Below are positions 60,271 to 64,000 of a DNA stretch of 64,000 nt, in pieces (within the stretch, counting starts at the first letter, position 1; each line of letters begins with the position of its first letter). The stretch is from Flavobacterium sp. A45 (GTDB lineage Bacteria > Bacteroidota > Bacteroidia > Flavobacteriales > Flavobacteriaceae): the NCBI RefSeq assembly GCF_002001005.1, contig NZ_MUNX01000065.1, positions 1 to 64,000 on the forward strand, given 5' to 3'. The notes under the pieces are model-generated. The model worked only from the letters and a program-made list of their open reading frames with translations, searched no databases and was not told the origin of the DNA. The position numbers were made by a program, and so were the translations under genes.

Positions 60271-61968
60271 TTATTCTTTCGAAGTGTTTTTAGCGTAAAA
60301 GCCATCTTTTAAATTGCTTGTCCGCATTTGTGGTTTTACTTTGTAATAATAATTGAAATATTCAATTTGGGCTTTATTCACACAAGGTAGTTCTCCATCT
60401 CCAGAACTCCAGAAAAAATCATTTTCGACAGGAGAGTAAAAATGAAGATTACCATTTTGAAGGTATTCAAATGTAGTATTGGATTTTGTGTTTTTATAAG
60501 GGTAAACAATATTTTCTACTGAAAAATTGCTTGTTGATAAGACAAATTTATTTTTGGTAAAAATCTTCAAATTGATCGGGATTAATAAAACAAATCCAGT
60601 TATGAAAATTGAAAAGTATAGAGATAAAACGATAAATCTTCTTTTGTTCAGTAACAAAGCCATTAAGAAAAAGGAAAAAAACAATATAAAATTCACAAAG
60701 AATCGATACTGTGGAGAGGTGCAAAATAGAAATGCGAGCTGCAAGCACATTATAAAATAAAGAACCCAAATTCCTTTCTTATTAAAGAATTTGTAAATGA
60801 ATATTGGACAGACAATGATCAGGATTATACTTAATTTGTTGAAGAAACCATGCAATTTTGGTAAAGTGAACCATCTTATGAATAATTCAGAAACAGATAT
60901 TTTATCATATTGCTCATGGGTTAAGACATAACCGTATAGCTTGGTTTCTTGGTAATAAAATTTTGCTATTGTTTCAGGTATTATATAGTCAGTTTCTAAG
61001 AAATGGAAATTGATTATCGGAAAAAGTGTAAAACCACTAATGATACTGTTTTTAATAACAAAAAGTAATAATATAATGACTGAAACTAGCACCGATTTGA
61101 AAAGATCAGGTAATAATTTTTTGAAATTTTTTGCTAATAAAAGAATAGGGATAAAAATTAATGCAAAGGAAGTTGTTTTAATGAACAAGGAAAAAAGAAC
61201 CAAAATCACTATCAGATTAAAATTTTCAGCATCCAGTTTTTTAAAATTTTGTAAAAAATAAAAGAAGATTAGAAACGAAAAAATATAGATCGGAATATCT
61301 GGTGAAGGTGAACTTATGAATTGGAATAAAAATATGTTTGCTAGTGGTAACATTCCAATTATAAGATAATTTTTATCCTTGTTTTTGAAATAATCATTCA
61401 ATTTTGTGATTGAAAATATGTTTCCAAGAAGAAGACAAAAACCACTAAGATCATTGAATTTGTCGTATAAAAATGAGAAATTATATGCACTCTGGAGAAT
61501 GTGCCAACCACTTGTTTGAGCCAGAAAAAAATGTAAGTTAGCTAGGCCTTTTACAAAACCATATTCATTAATCCATTTTATTGTCTGAATATAATAGGAT
61601 TCATTATCTAAAATATAAGGTATAGAAGCGCATTGAGCCAAAATCAAGATGGTAATAATGCTTAGAGCAACTTTCAAAGGAGTTGCCAGTGAAATTATCT
61701 CCTTAAAAAATGATTTATAAAGTAGCCAAATTTCTTTTTGATATTTAATGAAAATAGCGAGGTTAACGAAAAACAAAACGATATGAAACTCAAAATTTAC
61801 TCTGCCAAAAATTGCCCAAATACTTGTAAAAACAGTGGTCGTAAAAAGACCTAAAACAGCATGAATAACGAAGTTTTGATTCTTTATCCGTAAGATTTTG
61901 TCGGTCACAAAACCAAGATTGATTGTCGAAAAAAAGACATAAATCCAACTTAAAAGTATCAAAATCAT
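60271..61968 (-). CDS. Polytopic membrane protein, possible LIC_10190-type glycosyltransferase-like
   Basis: 565 residues with about 12 hydrophobic helices from the very N-terminus (MILILLSWIYVFFSTINLGF) to about 480, then a soluble C-terminal domain (about 485-565). The first loops carry AQCASIPYILDNESYYIQTIKWINEYG (about 110-136), where Asp-Asn-Glu could be a GT-C-type catalytic loop. Resemblance to the LIC_10190 membrane-protein family is from memory of its start, not from a search. Function unknown. It starts one nt after the LolD-like stop and ends 4 nt before TIGR02757. Confidence 0.65.
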   Translation of the reverse strand: MILILLSWIYVFFSTINLGFVTDKILRIKNQNFVIHAVLGLFTTTVFTSIWAIFGRVNFEFHIVLFFVNLAIFIKYQKEIWLLYKSFFKEIISLATPLKVALSIITILILAQCASIPYILDNESYYIQTIKWINEYGFVKGLANLHFFLAQTSGWHILQSAYNFSFLYDKFNDLSGFCLLLGNIFSITKLNDYFKNKDKNYLIIGMLPLANIFLFQFISSPSPDIPIYIFSFLIFFYFLQNFKKLDAENFNLIVILVLFSLFIKTTSFALIFIPILLLAKNFKKLLPDLFKSVLVSVIILLLFVIKNSIISGFTLFPIINFHFLETDYIIPETIAKFYYQETKLYGYVLTHEQYDKISVSELFIRWFTLPKLHGFFNKLSIILIIVCPIFIYKFFNKKGIWVLYFIMCLQLAFLFCTSPQYRFFVNFILFFSFFLMALLLNKRRFIVLSLYFSIFITGFVLLIPINLKIFTKNKFVLSTSNFSVENIVYPYKNTKSNTTFEYLQNGNLHFYSPVENDFFWSSGDGELPCVNKAQIEYFNYYYKVKPQMRTSNLKDGFYAKNTSKE

Positions 61969-61969
61969 T

Positions 61970-62662
61970 TTATAGCATTATTTGTCCATCGGTCATTACT
62001 AACTTTCTATCAGCCATATTGGCTAATTCTTCATTATGGGTTACAATCACAAAAGTTTGCCCAAATTCATCTCGAAGCTGAAAAAACAATTGATGTAAAT
62101 TTTCAGCAGAATGCGTGTCTAGATTTCCTGAAGGTTCATCGGCAAAAATCACATCGGGTTTGTTGATTAGCGCTCGTGCTACAGCAACGCGTTGTTGTTC
62201 TCCTCCTGAGAGTTCGTTGGGTTTGTGATTTATTCGGTGTGATAAACCCAAATATTCCAACAGTTTTTTGGCTTCCTTTTCGGTTTCTGCTTTTGATTTA
62301 TTCGCAATAAAAGCCGGAATACAAACATTTTCCAAAGCCGTAAACTCAGGGAGTAATTGATGAAATTGAAAAATAAATCCCAAATTCAAATTTCTGAATT
62401 TGGATAATGATTTGTCATTCATTTTCAAAATATCTTCATTGTTTATGAAAAGGGAAGTATTATTTTCGGGTGTTTTGTTTTCGGATCCATTTTTTGTTGG
62501 GCTGGGTTTGTCCAATGTTCCCAGAATTTGCAATAGTGTTGTTTTACCCGCGCCCGAAGCGCCAACAATAGAAACAATTTCGCCCTTTTTAATATGTAAA
62601 TCTACTCCTTTTAATACCTCAAGTTGATCGTAATATTTATGTATGTTTTTTGCGTGTATCAT
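61970..62662 (-). CDS. lolD: ABC transporter ATP-binding protein, LolD family
   Basis: 230 residues with Walker A GASGAGKT (about 34-41), the LolD/MacB-type [21 protein letters not shown]-loop region, signature [15 protein letters not shown] (about 158-172), Walker [14 protein letters not shown], and the H-loop VTHNEELA. In the family it powers lipoprotein release from the inner membrane with LolC/E or a MacB-type permease. The permease gene is not beside it. The following 565-residue gene begins one nt after the stop. The symbol is by family; a paralogue is possible. Confidence 0.88.
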   Translation of the reverse strand: MIHAKNIHKYYDQLEVLKGVDLHIKKGEIVSIVGASGAGKTTLLQILGTLDKPSPTKNGSENKTPENNTSLFINNEDILKMNDKSLSKFRNLNLGFIFQFHQLLPEFTALENVCIPAFIANKSKAETEKEAKKLLEYLGLSHRINHKPNELSGGEQQRVAVARALINKPDVIFADEPSGNLDTHSAENLHQLFFQLRDEFGQTFVIVTHNEELANMADRKLVMTDGQIML

Positions 62663-62855
62663 TTCAAACTGTTTTTACAAAGAAACAAAGTATTTGCTAA
62701 TTTACCTTTGTATAATTTCTTTTTATCGAATGTCTAAATTATAAATTTGATGTAATAATTTGGGATTGATTATTAAAGAGTTATTTACTTCCAAAGGATT
62801 TATTCTTAAAAAGAACAATTAGATTCGTATATTTATGACAATTAAATTTCAAAAA

Positions 62856-63173
62856 ATGGAAAGTAAAAATGCAGTTGAAGTAAATAATAACCTAAAAAGT
62901 AAAAGATTAGTTTTAGGGATTCTCTTTGATGCTATCGGGCTGCTGTCTTTTACAATTCCGGGAATAGGAGAATTTGGAGATGTAATTTGGGCGCCGCTTT
63001 CTGGTTTTTTGATGACCAAAATGTACGAAGGCAGAGTAGGTAAGGTGGCCGGTATTCTAACTTTTGTGGAAGAAATATTCCCGTTTTCCGATGTTGTACC
63101 CTCTTTTACTCTGACTTGGATATATACCTATTGGATAAAAGGCAATGATAATGAAGGAAAAAGGAATCTATAG
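62856..63173 (+). CDS. Small membrane protein of unknown function
   Basis: 105 residues from ATG at 62856 (an ATG seven codons earlier is in the promoter-like TATATTTA stretch at 62828-62835). Three short hydrophobic segments: about 20-36 (LVLGILFDAIGLLSFTI), 46-58 and 74-100. Motifs GEFGDVIWAPLSGFLMTKMYEG and FVEEIFPFSDVVPSFTLTWIYTYW look conserved. I do not know the family. Divergent from the LolD-like gene and convergent with the flavin reductase gene, 9 nt from its stop. Confidence 0.65.
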   Translation: MESKNAVEVNNNLKSKRLVLGILFDAIGLLSFTIPGIGEFGDVIWAPLSGFLMTKMYEGRVGKVAGILTFVEEIFPFSDVVPSFTLTWIYTYWIKGNDNEGKRNL

Positions 63174-63182
63174 AAGTAATAT

Positions 63183-63710
63183 CTAAAGTATAAAATTATT
63201 TACAATTTCTTTCAGTTGTTTATCCAATTCTGGATTCGAAATTTTGCCACTTTCGACATCAAAATTATCATTGAAACTTGGTAATGAAAATATGGCTTTT
63301 ATATCGGCAGCAAAACGTGGGAAATTATTTTTGGCTATTTCCAAAACACTTGCTCCGCCTCTTGCGCCTGGTGAAGTTGCCATCAATAACATTGGTTTTT
63401 CCTGAAATATTTTTGCATTTATTCTGGAACACCAATCCACTGTGTTTTTGAAAGCTGCACTGTAATTTCCGTTATTTTCGGCAAGGGAAACCACCAAAAT
63501 ATCGGCAGTTGCAATTTTGTCCAATAATTCTTTTGCTAAAGGATGCTGGCCAATTATTATTTCCTTGTCAACGCTGAATAATGGCATTTCATAATCATTT
63601 AAATCCAAAACCACTACTTCGGCATTTTCAAACAAACCCGCAGCATAAGCAGCTAATTTTTTGTTGATGGATTTTTTACTGGGACTTCCGGCAAAGGCTA
63701 TGATTTTCAT
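63183..63710 (-). CDS. NADPH-dependent FMN reductase family protein
   Basis: 175-residue flavodoxin-like oxidoreductase. FAGSPSKKSINKKLAAYAAGLF (5-26) is the FMN phosphate loop. DILVVSLAENNGNYSAAFKNTVDWCSR (about 70-96) and LMATSPGARGGASVLEIA (about 108-125) are the family's FMN and NADPH contact regions. No signal peptide. It may reduce quinones or flavin. It lies 11 nt after the YihY-family stop, so the two are probably cotranscribed. Confidence 0.88.
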   Translation of the reverse strand: MKIIAFAGSPSKKSINKKLAAYAAGLFENAEVVVLDLNDYEMPLFSVDKEIIIGQHPLAKELLDKIATADILVVSLAENNGNYSAAFKNTVDWCSRINAKIFQEKPMLLMATSPGARGGASVLEIAKNNFPRFAADIKAIFSLPSFNDNFDVESGKISNPELDKQLKEIVNNFIL

Positions 63711-63721
63711 ATAATTTATTT

Positions 63722-64000
63722 TTAGGATTTATCTATTTCAAAAAAATCTTTTTTAATTTCGACTGAATATTCATTTGGAAAAATTTTTCCACCATATGTT
63801 TTTGCATACACTTTCGTAAATTCGGCTCCAAAGTACAGAATTATGGAGGAATAATACACCCACACCAAAATAATTATTACCGAACCTGCTGCACCATATA
63901 TAGAAGCAATCGTAGAATTTCCCAAATAATAGCCAATTGCAAATTTTCCTATCATAAATAGTATTGCAGTACAACCAGCTCCAAAACAAGCATCTCTCCA
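63722..64000 (-). CDS. YihY/virulence factor BrkB family membrane protein, 3' end only
   Basis: The reading frame continues past the window edge; the last 92 codons are present. Residues WRDACFGAGCTAILFMIGKF, AIGYYLGNSTIASIYGAAGS and IIILVWVYYSSIILYFGAEF match the last helices of the YihY (BrkB) family, and the tail is short and polar. The family is found in the inner membrane and has no agreed function (it is not RNase BN). The missing part is upstream on the minus strand, beyond position 64000. Confidence 0.85.
   Translation of the reverse strand, partial: WRDACFGAGCTAILFMIGKFAIGYYLGNSTIASIYGAAGSVIIILVWVYYSSIILYFGAEFTKVYAKTYGGKIFPNEYSVEIKKDFFEIDKS

Noticed and set aside
1..64000. tRNA, rRNA, CRISPR arrays, transposases, integrases or prophage genes
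   Set aside because: Searched for by eye on both strands; no CCA-ended cloverleaf, regular spacer array or recombinase motif was seen. A small ncRNA could be missed without a covariance search.

Overview
The window is AT-rich chromosome of a member of the Bacteroidota, most likely a Flavobacterium or close relative. The evidence is the gene content (SusC/SusD pair, NusB of the long Bacteroidota type, DUF4834, BatA-type protein, TIGR02757, YaiO), promoters of the TAnnTTTG type in front of many genes, secretion signals that end in AQ, lipoproteins with acidic residues after the lipid cysteine, and few Shine-Dalgarno sites. I see no tRNA, rRNA, CRISPR array, transposase, prophage or origin.

Layout. 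1-6.4 kb: amino-acid dehydrogenase, nusB, yajC, a lysine-rich protein, a YdeI-like protein with pepT, and an Ala/Lys-rich secreted coiled coil. 6.5-13.4 kb: inward-rectifier-type K+ channel, sirtuin, TrmH-type methyltransferase, an island of two small unknown proteins separated by palindromes, a carboxypeptidase-regulatory-domain protein, a DEAD-box helicase and DUF4834. 13.5-22 kb: YfhO, a small-protein/nucleotidyltransferase pair, a glycosyltransferase with a flippase, an MscS channel and a small unknown. 22.2-25.1 kb: uvrA. 25.4-39.5 kb: a laminarin (beta-1,3-glucan) utilisation locus with membrane-anchored regulator, SusC, SusD, surface glycan-binding lipoprotein, GH16, GH3 and a second GH16. 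39.8-44.8 kb: ECF sigma factor, endonuclease III, Bcp peroxiredoxin, an unknown 486-residue protein, and an MBL-fold hydrolase with a small partner. 45-52 kb: esterase, DUF4870, a dihydroorotase homologue without its metal ligands, BatA-like protein, lactonase-like propeller and a DEFD-box helicase. 52.2-59.2 kb: a response regulator and a four-gene cluster (HEAT protein, family 2 glycosyltransferase, TPR/YaiO outer-membrane barrel, DUF4838 protein) that looks like a synthase-dependent exopolysaccharide machine. 59.5-64 kb: TIGR02757, polytopic membrane protein, LolD-type ATPase, small membrane protein, flavin reductase and the 3' end of a YihY family gene.

How they work together. The glucan locus is one functional unit: the lipoproteins and SusCD capture and import beta-glucan, one lipid-anchored and one signal-peptide GH16 cut it, GH3 releases glucose, and the Y_Y_Y/LuxR-type protein upstream is the probable sensor. 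A strong terminator between the first GH16 and GH3 should lower expression of the last two enzymes. The cluster at 53.1-59.2 kb is the best candidate for an undescribed system: it has the parts of Pga/Bcs/NGR-like secretion (membrane GT2, periplasmic TPR plus outer-membrane barrel, secreted glycan-active protein) but with a HEAT protein and a DUF4838 protein. The DUF4838 gene carries a run of nine T inside its signal-peptide region and needs one more T to be in frame, which suggests a slippage switch or a sequence error.

Other points of note are a family of intergenic repeats that wrap transcription terminators (three copies), a consensus -7 box held inside an 11-bp inverted repeat before the sigma factor gene, an endonuclease III without iron-sulfur cysteines, a sirtuin with no cysteine at all, and several starts that promoter positions move downstream or that must be TTG or GTG. 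Function calls rest on reading motifs by eye; no database search was run.
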